Positions 1-8,669 of a stretch of DNA of 64,000 nt are shown piece by piece. The translations under genes and the position numbers were made by a program. The notes beneath the pieces are model-generated. The model saw only the letters and a program-made list of their open reading frames with translations. It was not told where the DNA came from and made no database searches. How positions within the stretch are numbered: position 1 is the stretch's first letter; every line of letters starts with the position of its first letter. The stretch comes from Thermogemmata fonticola (GTDB lineage Bacteria > Planctomycetota > Planctomycetia > Gemmatales > Gemmataceae), in contig NZ_JACEFB010000005.1 in assembly GCF_013694095.1 (NCBI RefSeq), positions 186,001 through 250,000 on the forward strand. The letters are read 5' to 3'.

Positions 1-5
1 CCGTC

Positions 6-419
6 ATGAAAAAGCAGCGGGTGACTAAGGAAGTAGAAGTAGAAGTCACTACCTTGCAACGGGTCGCCAAGACAGAAAAACGAAAAGTCACCGTGTGTGA
101 ACCCCAATGGGTTGAAAAGGAAGTCACCGTCTGCAAGTGTGTTCCTGTCCAGAAAGAAGGCAAGCGCAAGGTTTGCTATTATGAAACCGTGGAAAAGGAA
201 ATGGATGTATGCACACACAAGCTGGTAGAAAAGACCGGCGTACGTGTGGTGAAAAAATGTGTACCCGTGGAGAAGGTCGTCAAGCAGACGTTCGTCAAAT
301 GGGTACCCTACGAAACGACTGTGAAAGTGCCGGTGTACTCCTGTCCGGCACCGGCTCCACGCTGCAAGGGCTTACGGGGATGCTGTGGTAGTCGAGCTCG
401 CGTCGCTTGCTGCAACTAA
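6..419 (+). CDS. Cys-rich YTV-like repeat protein, probably the C-terminal part
   Basis: The 137 residues are built of repeating Val/Lys/Cys/Tyr units such as VTVCEP, VTVCKC, MDVCTH and VKVPVYSC. This is the style of planctomycete extracellular proteins with YTV-type repeats. The end is Cys-rich (GLRGCCG, VACCN). No signal peptide is visible, and the reading frame stays open to the window edge (a GTC codon precedes the ATG at 6), so the true start is probably outside the window and this is the tail of a longer surface protein. The role is unknown. A disulfide-linked envelope component is an inference from the Cys content and repeat style. Confidence 0.6.
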   Translation: MKKQRVTKEVEVEVTTLQRVAKTEKRKVTVCEPQWVEKEVTVCKCVPVQKEGKRKVCYYETVEKEMDVCTHKLVEKTGVRVVKKCVPVEKVVKQTFVKWVPYETTVKVPVYSCPAPAPRCKGLRGCCGSRARVACCN

Positions 420-713
420 AAGCGCCTGCCGGGGTCCATAGTCTAATCCCGACTTTAGTGCATGCTCGAACCCCGGCTGTGACTTCTTCCTGACCGCCGC
501 ATTCACCAACCATTTCACCGTCCATCCGCAAAAATGGCGCCTCCGATCCCCTTCTCTCAAAAGGAGGGGAATATTGGTTGACTTTTGGGTAGCCATTCAT
601 TCCAAGGCTAGCTTTATCCCTGGGCCATCTCGAAAGCTGGTGAAGGGCCAATCATTGGCAGAAATACCACTGCCCTTAAGGTCTCGTTTTATTCGGCCCT
701 CTTGGATGTACGG
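420..713. other. Non-coding stretch between the Cys-rich gene and hemP
   Basis: No convincing gene was found. An 8-bp inverted repeat (GCCGGGGT near 427 and ACCCCGGC near 471) encloses about 36 bases after the stop of the first gene, but it has no T-run, so it is at best a weak terminator. Frames open here on the minus strand run antisense into the first gene and are not supported. Confidence 0.4.
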
Positions 714-932
714 CTACTTTTGTAGAATCAGTCTGCCTCGGCGTGTCACGCGTAACCGATATGTTTGCCCCTCATGCAGAATCTGCACTTCCCGCTGACC
801 GGCCAGAATATCTTCGCTGCGGAGGACGCGACCTGTCGGCGGTGCAGTTTCCCGTTGATGAGATGAAGGCAACGGCGTTTGATCTGTGTTATTCTTGTTA
901 CGCCCCGAATTGGGATTAGTTGGCATGAGCAT
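714..932 (-). CDS. hemP: HemP-like small protein (hemin uptake protein family)
   Basis: The protein has 72 residues. Its C-terminal half has the HemP pattern: a Ser-Glu-Asp-Ile/Leu turn, GQREVQILHEG, then YRLRVTRRGRLILQK at the very end. The N-terminal 30 residues are polar and disordered-looking, as is usual in the family. The start at 932 is supported by AAGGAG eight bases upstream; a second ATG follows two codons later. HemP proteins are small cytoplasmic proteins often near heme or iron uptake genes, and their molecular role varies between bacteria. No heme receptor or transporter lies beside it here, so the functional link is by family only. A 10-bp palindrome sits just upstream. Confidence 0.75.
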   Translation of the reverse strand: MLMPTNPNSGRNKNNTDQTPLPSSHQRETAPPTGRVLRSEDILAGQREVQILHEGQTYRLRVTRRGRLILQK

Positions 933-958
933 TTCTTGGTCTCCTTATGCGACTGAGA

Positions 959-968
959 TGCAATTGCA
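959..968. promoter_or_regulatory. Palindrome TGCAATTGCA upstream of hemP
   Basis: A perfect 10-bp palindrome lies 27 bases before the hemP start and directly upstream of its ribosome site. It could be an operator. It does not match the classical Fur box well, so no regulator is named. Confidence 0.3.
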
Positions 969-1020
969 ACTATTTCCCCCACGCAAGATAGCCTTTTCGC
1001 TGCATCGCTAGTCTCAAACC

Positions 1021-1049
1021 TTGACTATACGGCATCGAGCACTTAAAGT
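1021..1049 (+). promoter_or_regulatory. Sigma70-type promoter for the DUF1559 gene
   Basis: TTGACT (1021-1026) and TAAAGT (1044-1049) are separated by exactly 17 bases. The -35 element matches 5 of 6 consensus bases and the -10 element 4 of 6. Transcription would begin near 1056 and give a leader of about 217 bases before the start codon at 1273. Confidence 0.5.
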
Positions 1050-1054
1050 AAAGG

Positions 1055-1081
1055 TGTTGTTGCGACTAAATCGCAACAACA
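1055..1081. promoter_or_regulatory. 11-bp perfect hairpin at the predicted mRNA 5' end
   Basis: TGTTGTTGCGA (1055-1065) and TCGCAACAACA (1071-1081) form a perfect stem around a CTAAA loop. No T-run follows on the + strand, so it is not a normal terminator. It covers the predicted transcription start and may be an operator or an mRNA-stabilising 5' stem. Confidence 0.55.
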
Positions 1082-1272
1082 TGGGGTCCGGGTGACCGTC
1101 GCTTGGATTCCATCGCTGACTGCTAAGCCAATGTTCTGGGAGGCACCGATGGCTCCACCTTCACCTGTGCGACGAGGATAGGAGCCGAAGACCACCACCC
1201 CCGGTGCTCACCTACCGCCGCCAAGCAGTCACTTTACTTCCGCTTCCTGCCCACTATTCAGGAGTCTTGGTG

Positions 1273-2319
1273 ATGCCACTACGACAGCGTTGTTCACGCG
1301 TCCCTCTGCGGTGCGAAGCTTTTACCTTGATCGAGCTATTGGTGGTAATAGCGATCATCGCCATCCTAATTGGGCTGCTGCTGCCTGCGGTCCAGAAGGT
1401 GCGCGAGGCGGCAGCACGTATCAAATGTGCCAATAATCTCAAGCAAATTGGGCTAGCGATGCACAACTATATGGATGTGAACAATGGCTTGCCTGCTAAT
1501 GGAAATTACATGTCCAGCGGAGGCATGATTGTGACGACCAATGCTTGGTCCGCCATGTCCCGGATACTTCCGTACATCGAACAGGAAAATCTGTTCCGCA
1601 ATATCGATTTCACGCAGAGTTACAATCTCCAGCCGGGGGTATCTTCCCAACGTGTCGCCACCTTCATTTGTCCCTCCGAGGTCAAGGATCAAGGTTACGG
1701 CACGGACCCGATCTATGGGCACAAGCATTGGATCATCAACTATGCGGTCAATCAGGGGAGTTGGGCCGTATTCATTCGCAAAAGCGGCGGGATGTATCTA
1801 GGAGACGGCGCCTTTGGGCCTAACCGCGGTTATCGCGCGACGGACTTCACCGACGGTATGAGCAACACGCTGGGAATCGCTGAAGTCAAGGCATTCACGC
1901 CTAAGGTACTAGGTTCCCCGAATACCGTCAGTTTTCCGACCCCGATGCCACCACCGACTACTCCAGGGGAGTTGGCGAATACCTTCGGGCTGAGCGGGAT
2001 CAGCCTGTCGTTTGATCCGAGCAAGGTCTGCCATGTGGAGTGGGTGGACGGCAAGGTGGACGAGACGGGTTTTACGACAGTCTTTCCCCCGAATACGGCG
2101 ATGTATTACGGCGGCTATGACGTCAATTTTGTCAGCGCACGGGAACCGAACCTGGGGGACACCTACGCGGTGATCACCAGCCGGAGCTATCATCCGAATG
2201 GCGTTAACGTGCTGCTCATGGATGGTTCGGTGCGCTTCGTGAGCAGCAATATACCGCTGGCTACTTGGCGTGCTCTGGGCACACGCAGCGGGGGAGAAAT
2301 CGTGGGGAGCTGGGAGTGA
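1273..2319 (+). CDS. DUF1559 pilin-like secreted protein
   Basis: The protein has 348 residues from the chosen start. The N-terminus is a type IV prepilin-like signal, [18 protein letters not shown] at about residues 14-31, followed by the typical [14 protein letters not shown] and [13 protein letters not shown]. The C-terminus ends with [13 protein letters not shown], the closing motif of the large planctomycete DUF1559 family. The ATG at 1273 is chosen over the upstream open frame because AGGAG lies at 1260-1264 and the prepilin signal starts soon after. Members of the family are thought to be processed and held at the membrane or secreted, but their function is not established. A clear promoter lies upstream and a modest hairpin downstream. 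Confidence 0.93.
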   Translation: MPLRQRCSRVPLRCEAFTLIELLVVIAIIAILIGLLLPAVQKVREAAARIKCANNLKQIGLAMHNYMDVNNGLPANGNYMSSGGMIVTTNAWSAMSRILPYIEQENLFRNIDFTQSYNLQPGVSSQRVATFICPSEVKDQGYGTDPIYGHKHWIINYAVNQGSWAVFIRKSGGMYLGDGAFGPNRGYRATDFTDGMSNTLGIAEVKAFTPKVLGSPNTVSFPTPMPPPTTPGELANTFGLSGISLSFDPSKVCHVEWVDGKVDETGFTTVFPPNTAMYYGGYDVNFVSAREPNLGDTYAVITSRSYHPNGVNVLLMDGSVRFVSSNIPLATWRALGTRSGGEIVGSWE

Positions 2320-2365
2320 ACCTCTCTCTTCCCGCGATGTAACTTCGTGGTGACATCTAGCAGAC

Positions 2366-2392
2366 AGCGGAGGCCTCTCCTCCGCTCATTTA
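2366..2392 (+). terminator. Hairpin after the DUF1559 gene, weak terminator
   Basis: AGCGGAGG (2366-2373) pairs perfectly with CCTCCGCT (2379-2386) around a CCTCT loop and is followed by CATTTATT. The T-run is broken, so the terminator is likely but not certain. Confidence 0.45.
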
Positions 2393-2592
2393 TTGTGCAT
2401 GGGAGAACCTGTTTCGTGCTCTCCTCTAGACTAGCAGAAGCTTTGCGGTGGAAAGTCAACGTTTTCAGGCAGAAAGGAGGAACGTGTTCTGGTAGAAAAG
2501 AGGGACACCTTCCGATGACAAAGTTCAGATACCGATCATTCACGCAGGTTTAGCCCCGCGCCGGAGCTACTGCCAATGCCTAATCTGTCTCC

Positions 2593-3582
2593 ATGAGCAG
2601 CAGCGCGGAGATCCGGCCTTATTTGCTGATGTTGTGCGGCAGCTTTTCCTTCACCATTATGGCGGTGTTGGTGCACGACGTGGTGCAGGTGTCCCGGACG
2701 TGTGACTGGCAAACCACCGCGCTCTTTCGGGCCGGCCTGGTGGCGGTGTTTGCGGTGCTATTGGCACGGGCAGCGGGGGTGCGGCTGGTCTGGACACCGT
2801 GGCGCCTGTGGGTACGGAGCGGTGCGGGCAGTTGCAGCATGGTCTGCACCTTTTACGCATTTGGTAAACTTCCCACGGCGGATGTGATCACCTTGACGAA
2901 CACGTTTCCGCTATGGGTAGCGTTGTTATCGTGGCCATTGTACGGGCAACGACCAAGCCGGGCGATTCTTATGGCCATCGTGGCGGGCATTGTCGGCGTT
3001 GCTCTGGTGGAGCAACCCCATTTTGCAGAACGGAACTGGGGTGTAGTGGCGGCTCTAGCGGCGGCACTTTTTACTGCGGTCGCTATGTTAGGCCTCCACG
3101 CTCTCAAAGGGATCGACCCGACGGCGGTGGTCGTGCATTTCTCCACCGTGGCTACCGGTGTCTGTTTTGTAGTTTTCCTCTTCACACCCCAGGAGCATTC
3201 CTTGAACCGCTTGGGGGAAGGCTTTGCCTGGATCAAACTTTTGGGTATGGGTCTGGCGGCTCTCGTGGGGCAGATCTTCCTGACGCTAGCATTTGTCGGC
3301 GGTGCTCCCGCTGCGGTCTCGGTGGTGGGCCTCACCCAAATCGTGTTTGCTCTGGCATTCGACGTGTGGCTCTTTGGCCATAGAGTCAATGTGCTGACCC
3401 TGTTGGGGATGGTACTGGTCATAGCTCCGACAGCTTGGTTATTGGCACGGCCGATGCGCCTTCATTCCGCTTCGCCACCATCAGAGGTGGCCGCCTCCTC
3501 ACCGCCTCCGCGGGAAGCCCATTCCACAGCAGCAATCACTGCGCCTGCGATGGCGCTGGAACAGTCCCGCGCAGAGAAGTGA
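2593..3582 (+). CDS. EamA/DMT-superfamily membrane transporter
   Basis: The protein has 329 residues, with about ten hydrophobic segments arranged as two EamA-type halves. The first half contains FTIMAVLVHD and RAGLVAVFAVLL; the second runs from about residue 145 (WGVVAALAAALFTAVAMLGL) to LTLLGMVLVIAPTAWLLA near 285. The last 40 residues are a Ser/Pro/Ala-rich cytoplasmic tail. Such proteins export or import small metabolites across the inner membrane, but the substrate cannot be read from sequence. The start at 2593 is the first Met and no strong ribosome site is seen. It stands alone, with the kinase gene 540 bases downstream. Confidence 0.85.
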   Translation: MSSSAEIRPYLLMLCGSFSFTIMAVLVHDVVQVSRTCDWQTTALFRAGLVAVFAVLLARAAGVRLVWTPWRLWVRSGAGSCSMVCTFYAFGKLPTADVITLTNTFPLWVALLSWPLYGQRPSRAILMAIVAGIVGVALVEQPHFAERNWGVVAALAAALFTAVAMLGLHALKGIDPTAVVVHFSTVATGVCFVVFLFTPQEHSLNRLGEGFAWIKLLGMGLAALVGQIFLTLAFVGGAPAAVSVVGLTQIVFALAFDVWLFGHRVNVLTLLGMVLVIAPTAWLLARPMRLHSASPPSEVAASSPPPREAHSTAAITAPAMALEQSRAEK

Positions 3583-4124
3583 GGCCAAGGACGCCTTCAC
3601 CCGTTCCGCACGAAAGCGAAGGTTTCCTTGCGGTACATCCTCTGGGCTTACCTTCAGGCATGTTTTTTTGCCTTGAGCCGCAGGAAAACTGGACCTACCA
3701 TACGCTACCTCAGCCGGTTGCCGATTCGCGGTTCCGTTTTTTCCGGAGTCACCTAGGAGAAAGCCTGGGCCTCAGAGAATGCGCAGGTGTTTTCGCCAGA
3801 ATAAGCTGAGTCCCCGGTGGAGAGTTTTTGAACTTCTCCGGTGCCAAGAACGTCGAATTAGTAAGCGCGAGTTATCACAAGGGGGCGGTGCGGAAGCAAG
3901 CGCACAGCCTACCGGCAACGAAAGACCCACCAGAAGTCGCATTTTGCGAGCATCTTTGGTTTAGCGGTTCTGGCCAGTGAGGCGGAAAGGAGTGTTTCCC
4001 CAGAAAAGGCGAGATCGCCTTGTGCAGGCGGGCGAGAAGCTTTACAGTAGAGATAGACTCGCCACGCCCGGAGAGCACTCGCTGGAAGTCAGCCGCTCCA
4101 TCAATTTCATAAGGAGGGCGTGCC
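3583..4124. other. Non-coding stretch before the kinase gene
   Basis: 540 bases without a supported gene. Short open frames lack ribosome sites and any recognisable sequence. The only firm signal is the strong ribosome site AAGGAGGG at 4111-4118, which belongs to the kinase gene. No strong hairpin or promoter was found by eye. Confidence 0.4.
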
Positions 4125-6347
4125 ATGCCTTTGCTGCAAGCATTGTTGGAAAGTGTAGCTCAGGCCTTGTGCGAGAAGGGGCGCAAGGCCCTTTTGGGTC
4201 AATGGCCCTTTGCTGACGTACTTTCAGATGTCACGCGGACGGCCTTCGATTATCTGCACCGCAAGCTGGTCGGTCCCGATCAGCGGCTAGCCTTTCAGAT
4301 GTGCGCGGCAGTGGAAGGGCCGGAGTTGGAACGCCGCCTCAGTGAATTGATTGAGGATTTGTCGTTGACACATGCGGTGCCCAAAGAACAGTTGCGGGAC
4401 TACCTGCGGGCCTTGCCGGCAACGGTCCGGCAGATGTTCCGGCGTCCTTCGGACCCACAAGGGCGAACAGCTCCCGAGCAGTTTCAGATTCTCAAAGCGG
4501 AGGAACTCGCGGCTTTCCTACCTCCACGGATTCCCCGTTACCGCCCCGGAGATCAACCGCCGATTCTGGAAGGATGGAAGCTCGTGGAGCTACGAGGTTT
4601 CGGAGAATGTTCGGAGACCTGGGTTGCCGAGCATCCGAGCCAACCGGAGCTTTCTCCAGCGGTGATCAAGCTGGCGGTGGACCCCGAAAGCAACGAGCGT
4701 GTTCGCAGCAGCGCGGAGCTATTCCAAAAAGTGTTTACCCTCAACGGCATTGCGGGCATCGTCCCGTTGCGTTCGGTTTATCTGCCTCACGACGTCAAAG
4801 AGCCGGCCGCTCTGGAGTCGCCCTTCCTATCTGGTTACGATCTGGGCGGGTTACTTTACGAGTGGAAATGGCGCTACGACACTCCCAAGCCCGAAGCCGC
4901 TTTGAAACTGATGCGCCGCATCACCGCAGTCGTGGCCGAAGCTCATAAGCGGGGCATCATACATCGAGACCTAAAACCGAGCAACATTCTGCTCAAGCCA
5001 ACGGATGACCGCAAGTTCACGCTTTGGATCGCCGATTACGGCTGGGGACAGATCGAGAGCATGCGGTCCCTGGAGATTGCCCGGGTCGGGCCGCGGGCCG
5101 AGCAATTGCGGCTCAGCCAGCGGGGTTCCGCCACGGCTTTATATGCTTCCCCCCAGCAGATGAAGAAGGAAGCTCCCGCCCCCAGTGACGACGTGCATGC
5201 CTTAGGCATGATCTGGTATCAACTGCTCAGCCGTGATCCCGCTGCTTCTGCTCCGGTCGGCAATGAGTGGATCGAGGAATTCCGCCCCTACGGTTTTACC
5301 GACTCGCAAGCACGCGTGCTGCAAGCCTGCCTGTCCACCCGGCCGGACCGCCGACCCAAGGACGCGGTGGCGCTTGGGGAGATGCTGGCGCAGGTCACGG
5401 TAGCTCCGCCCAGCGAAATACCCGATGGCTCCCGCCTGATCTCCCTACGGGATCCTGGCTCGTCCGTGATTCATGCTCCATCGGTGACGATCCGGGGCAA
5501 GCCGGAAGCGAGTGAAGCGGCAGCCCACACCGCTGCCGCCATTCTCACTGCTGCCGGGGCCGCCGCGGCTGCCATTGCCTCTACCAGTCCTTCCAGCACC
5601 ACCGCCGGACTGCGGATCATCCGTAACTCCATCGGAATGACCTTCGTCCGGATCAATCCGGGCACCTTCCTCATGGGGTCGCCGGAGGATGAACCGGGGC
5701 GGCGCGAGGGGGAATCGCCCCAGCATGAAGTCCGCATCACCAAGCCGTTCTATATCTCTGTAACTCCCGTGACTCAGGAGCAATACGAGAAGGTCAAGAA
5801 CAAAAATCCTAGCCGGTTCCGGCGGCATCGCGGCGGTGGACCCGATCATCCCGTGGAAAATGTGACCTGGGACCAGGCCATGCGCTTCTGCGATCGCCTC
5901 AGCCGCATGCCGGAAGAGGAAATCCACCATCGCATTTACCGCCTGCCTACGGAAGCAGAATGGGAGTATGCCTGCCGTGCCGGAACCACCACGCCCTTTT
6001 ACTGCGGCAAGCAGTTGACCGGTGAGTACGCCATCTTCGCAGGTTCCGGGGGCAAATATGGTGGCAAAAGCACAGCTCCGGTCGGCCAGACCCTGGCTAA
6101 TGCCTGGGGCCTGCACGACATGCATGGCAACGTCTTCGAATGGGTGCAGGACTGGTTCGACGAATACTACTACTTCGACAGTCCCTCGGAGGACCCAACC
6201 GGCCCGAAAACCGGAACCCTGCGCACCATCCGTGGCGGCTGCTGGGAATCCCCCGCGCACGACTGCCGTAGTGCGGCCCGGCGCGGTCACATGCCTGATG
6301 CGCCCTCAGAAACCATCGGTTTCCGCGTCGTGCTCGTCATCGCCTAA
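4125..6347 (+). CDS. Ser/Thr protein kinase fused to an FGE/SUMF1-type domain
   Basis: The protein has 740 residues. Residues 1-140 are a helical N-terminal region. The kinase domain covers about 150-425: VAIK-type Lys182 in AVIKLAV, the catalytic loop HRDLKPSN with Asp282, and DYG in place of DFG with Asp304. An Ala/Ser/Thr-rich linker spans 455-495. An FGE/SUMF1-like domain spans 498-738 (FLMGSPEDE, LPTEAEWEYACRAG, GNVFEWVQDW, IRGGCWESP, GFRVV). True FGE enzymes use a Cys-x4-Cys pair near the end; here only Cys706 and Cys714 are present with different spacing, so generation of formylglycine is doubtful and a ligand-binding role is more likely. No membrane helix is apparent. The start is fixed by AAGGAGGG seven bases upstream. 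This fusion is common in planctomycetes; the substrate is unknown. Confidence 0.93.
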   Translation: MPLLQALLESVAQALCEKGRKALLGQWPFADVLSDVTRTAFDYLHRKLVGPDQRLAFQMCAAVEGPELERRLSELIEDLSLTHAVPKEQLRDYLRALPATVRQMFRRPSDPQGRTAPEQFQILKAEELAAFLPPRIPRYRPGDQPPILEGWKLVELRGFGECSETWVAEHPSQPELSPAVIKLAVDPESNERVRSSAELFQKVFTLNGIAGIVPLRSVYLPHDVKEPAALESPFLSGYDLGGLLYEWKWRYDTPKPEAALKLMRRITAVVAEAHKRGIIHRDLKPSNILLKPTDDRKFTLWIADYGWGQIESMRSLEIARVGPRAEQLRLSQRGSATALYASPQQMKKEAPAPSDDVHALGMIWYQLLSRDPAASAPVGNEWIEEFRPYGFTDSQARVLQACLSTRPDRRPKDAVALGEMLAQVTVAPPSEIPDGSRLISLRDPGSSVIHAPSVTIRGKPEASEAAAHTAAAILTAAGAAAAAIASTSPSSTTAGLRIIRNSIGMTFVRINPGTFLMGSPEDEPGRREGESPQHEVRITKPFYISVTPVTQEQYEKVKNKNPSRFRRHRGGGPDHPVENVTWDQAMRFCDRLSRMPEEEIHHRIYRLPTEAEWEYACRAGTTTPFYCGKQLTGEYAIFAGSGGKYGGKSTAPVGQTLANAWGLHDMHGNVFEWVQDWFDEYYYFDSPSEDPTGPKTGTLRTIRGGCWESPAHDCRSAARRGHMPDAPSETIGFRVVLVIA

Positions 6348-6409
6348 CCACTAGTCTCCCATAACGGTGGCTCAATCTTTTCCCGCCGTTCCAGTTCTCC
6401 AACCCCACG

Positions 6410-7597
6410 TCAACGCGATGGTCCAGCCGCCACACCACCGCTGGTCCCACGTGACGGCAGGGTTTTGTTCTCCTGGTCTCCCCCGTAATGCGTCTCCCCA
6501 TTATTCAATTTCATCTGCTGGGCTGGTCCGGAACTCAAAAGCTGTCCCCATCGCTCCCAACCTTCTACTTGCATGCAAACAACGCGAATCGCCGACATGA
6601 TTGGCATCGCCAGAAAAAGACCAGCTACACCCCACAACTCCTGCCAGAACAAGCAAGCCAGTATCACCGTGGTTGCATTCAGGTCCATACTCCGGCCCAT
6701 GATCCATGGGACGATCAAGTACCCTTCTATCGTGACAATCGCCGAATAAATGACCAGAATCATCAACCCCATGAGCGGATTGACAAATAGCATGGCGTCC
6801 AGCACCGGAGGAATACCCGCGGCGATTGTGCCCAAATACGGAACATAACTGAGGAGAATGACCAGGATGGCCCAAAGGTACCAATATTTGAGATCAGCAG
6901 CATTGTAGATGGCCCCTAATACGATCCCCAAGATGATGTTGATGATGGTGCGCCAGACCAAATAGGTCCGGATCGCTTCGGCCATCTCCCGAACTGCCGC
7001 CGTGACGCGATTTTGAATATCCTCCGCTGGTCCAAAAATCGCCCGCACTTTTTCGGTCAACATGCTCCCTTCGATGAGTAGGAACAGGGTGATGAAGAGG
7101 ATTAGGATAACATACCAAACATACTCACTGGTCCGAGCCAGCAAGGCCGCCAGAACATCGGAAATCTTGGAACCAGCGAAGAAATCACGGGCTGCCCGGT
7201 AGACGTTGGATTGATCAGGGTCCGGTGGCAGCCAACGCTCCACCCCATAAGGAAAGAGCAGGCTCAGGTTCTGCTGCACTTCGCGATACTGTTGCTTCCA
7301 TTCGTCCTCGCTTTTTGGCAAACCCTCGATGGTCCGCGACACGGAAATAGCCAGTGCGACCGTGATGATCAGCAGCAGCAGCAATGAGACCAGGATCGCT
7401 CCTACACAGGCGAAGAAGCGGGGCAGATAAGCCACCCGTTGGAGGAAGCGGGCTAGCGGATGCAAAACGGTCGCTAGTAACACGCCCAGTACTAAAGGGA
7501 TGAAGATGCTCCGCCCTAGATACAGAAGCAGGGATACTCCCAAAAACACGGAGAGATTCAGGCCCAAGCGGGTGGCTGTCGTCAGGTTGACCATCAT
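6410..7597 (-). CDS. AI-2E family transporter (PerM-like permease)
   Basis: The protein has 395 residues, with a hydrophobic N-terminal pair (LSVFLGVSLLLYLGRSIFIPLVLG), a long soluble stretch at about 90-150, then paired helices with FRTYLVW-type and YLGTIAAGIPPVL motifs and the terminal VAGLFLAMPIMSAIR typical of the AI-2E/PerM family. Members of this family export diverse molecules or ions; the name does not prove transport of autoinducer-2. The ATG at 7597 is preferred because GGAGGGAG lies ten bases before it; in-frame ATGs at 7618 and 7636 are alternatives. It lies downstream of folD on the same strand, with about 150 bases between. Confidence 0.88.
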   Translation of the reverse strand: MMVNLTTATRLGLNLSVFLGVSLLLYLGRSIFIPLVLGVLLATVLHPLARFLQRVAYLPRFFACVGAILVSLLLLLIITVALAISVSRTIEGLPKSEDEWKQQYREVQQNLSLLFPYGVERWLPPDPDQSNVYRAARDFFAGSKISDVLAALLARTSEYVWYVILILFITLFLLIEGSMLTEKVRAIFGPAEDIQNRVTAAVREMAEAIRTYLVWRTIINIILGIVLGAIYNAADLKYWYLWAILVILLSYVPYLGTIAAGIPPVLDAMLFVNPLMGLMILVIYSAIVTIEGYLIVPWIMGRSMDLNATTVILACLFWQELWGVAGLFLAMPIMSAIRVVCMQVEGWERWGQLLSSGPAQQMKLNNGETHYGGDQENKTLPSRGTSGGVAAGPSR

Positions 7598-7745
7598 AAC
7601 CGCTTTGCTCCCTCCCATGTCATGATGCCGCTGCACCCAGCCCCGCTACAACTCTGGGGCATTCGGGCGCCGGACCTGCTGAAGAGTGGTTCGCTGTCGG
7701 GAGCCGCCTCTTGCGGGTCATCCTGACATTGGCTGCTGGCGGTGC

Positions 7746-8669
7746 TCAGAGACCCAAGCGGAAACTGCGAGGGAACAGCTCCGAAGCCGATCCTCTACTG
7801 TCTATATGTTCAGCAGCTTGTAATGTGTTCACCAAGAGCATGGCGATGGTCATCGGTCCCACTCCACCGGGCACGGGGGAAAGGGCTGCGGCAATCTGAG
7901 CCACCTGGGGATGCACATCGCCGACCAACCGGCCCTCCACGGAATGAATCCCCACATCGACCACAATCGCACCCGGAGCCACCATCTCCGCGGTGATGAT
8001 CCCAGGGACCCCCGCGGCGACCACGAGGATTTCCGCCCGCCGGCACAAAGCAGGCAGGTCCCGGCTACGGGTATGAACCACAGTCACCGTCGCCTCGCCA
8101 CCCGCCGGATTCTGGGCGGTGCGCTTTTGCAAGAGCATCAACGCCAACGGTTTGCCAACAATATTGCTCCGGCCGACAATGACCACCTCTTTCCCTAGTG
8201 TGTCATAACCTGCGCGCCAAAGCAACTGAAGCACACCGTGTGGAGTGCACGGGTAAAAGCGGGGGCGTCCCAACGCCAGCAGTCCGGCGTTTTCAGGATG
8301 AAAGCCATCCACATCCTTGGAGGGGAGCACCGCTTGCTGAACCGCAAACTCGTCAATATGCCGCGGTAAGGGCAATTGCACTAGAATCCCATGGACCCGC
8401 GGATCGGCATTTAGCTCCTGGAGAAAGTCGAGCAGCCGCTCTTGAGAAATGTCGGCGGGAAGTTGGTGGACCCACGAGGCCATGCCCACTTGTTGGCAGG
8501 CTTTGTGCTTGTTACGGACATAGACTTGACTGGCGGGGTTATCACCCACCAGCACCGCGGCCAGGCCAGGAGGTGGAAGACCTTGTTGCCGGCGCCGCTC
8601 CACTTGAGCTGCCACCTCGGCCCGAATCGCCGCCGCTGTCTGCCTGCCATCCAACAGCCGGGCCGTCAT
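7746..8669 (-). CDS. folD: Bifunctional methylenetetrahydrofolate dehydrogenase/cyclohydrolase
   Basis: The protein has 307 residues. FolD interconverts 5,10-methylene-, methenyl- and 10-formyl-tetrahydrofolate in the cytoplasm. Key residues line up with the E. coli enzyme by position: Tyr50 and Lys54 in the YVRNKHKAC segment and Asp121 in PSKDVDGFHPEN. The signatures GILVQLPLP (about 94-102), VVIVGRSNIVGKP (NADP site) and PGGVGPMTIAMLL near the C-terminus are all present. Its ATG overlaps the stop of the upstream sirtuin gene by four bases (8666-8669), so the two are translated as one unit. Length is normal for the family. With GlyA elsewhere in the window this covers two central one-carbon steps. 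Confidence 0.97.
   Translation of the reverse strand: MTARLLDGRQTAAAIRAEVAAQVERRRQQGLPPPGLAAVLVGDNPASQVYVRNKHKACQQVGMASWVHQLPADISQERLLDFLQELNADPRVHGILVQLPLPRHIDEFAVQQAVLPSKDVDGFHPENAGLLALGRPRFYPCTPHGVLQLLWRAGYDTLGKEVVIVGRSNIVGKPLALMLLQKRTAQNPAGGEATVTVVHTRSRDLPALCRRAEILVVAAGVPGIITAEMVAPGAIVVDVGIHSVEGRLVGDVHPQVAQIAAALSPVPGGVGPMTIAMLLVNTLQAAEHIDSRGSASELFPRSFRLGL

Noticed and set aside
3779-3964. 61-codon basic frame before the kinase gene
   Set aside because: No ribosome site and no recognisable sequence.
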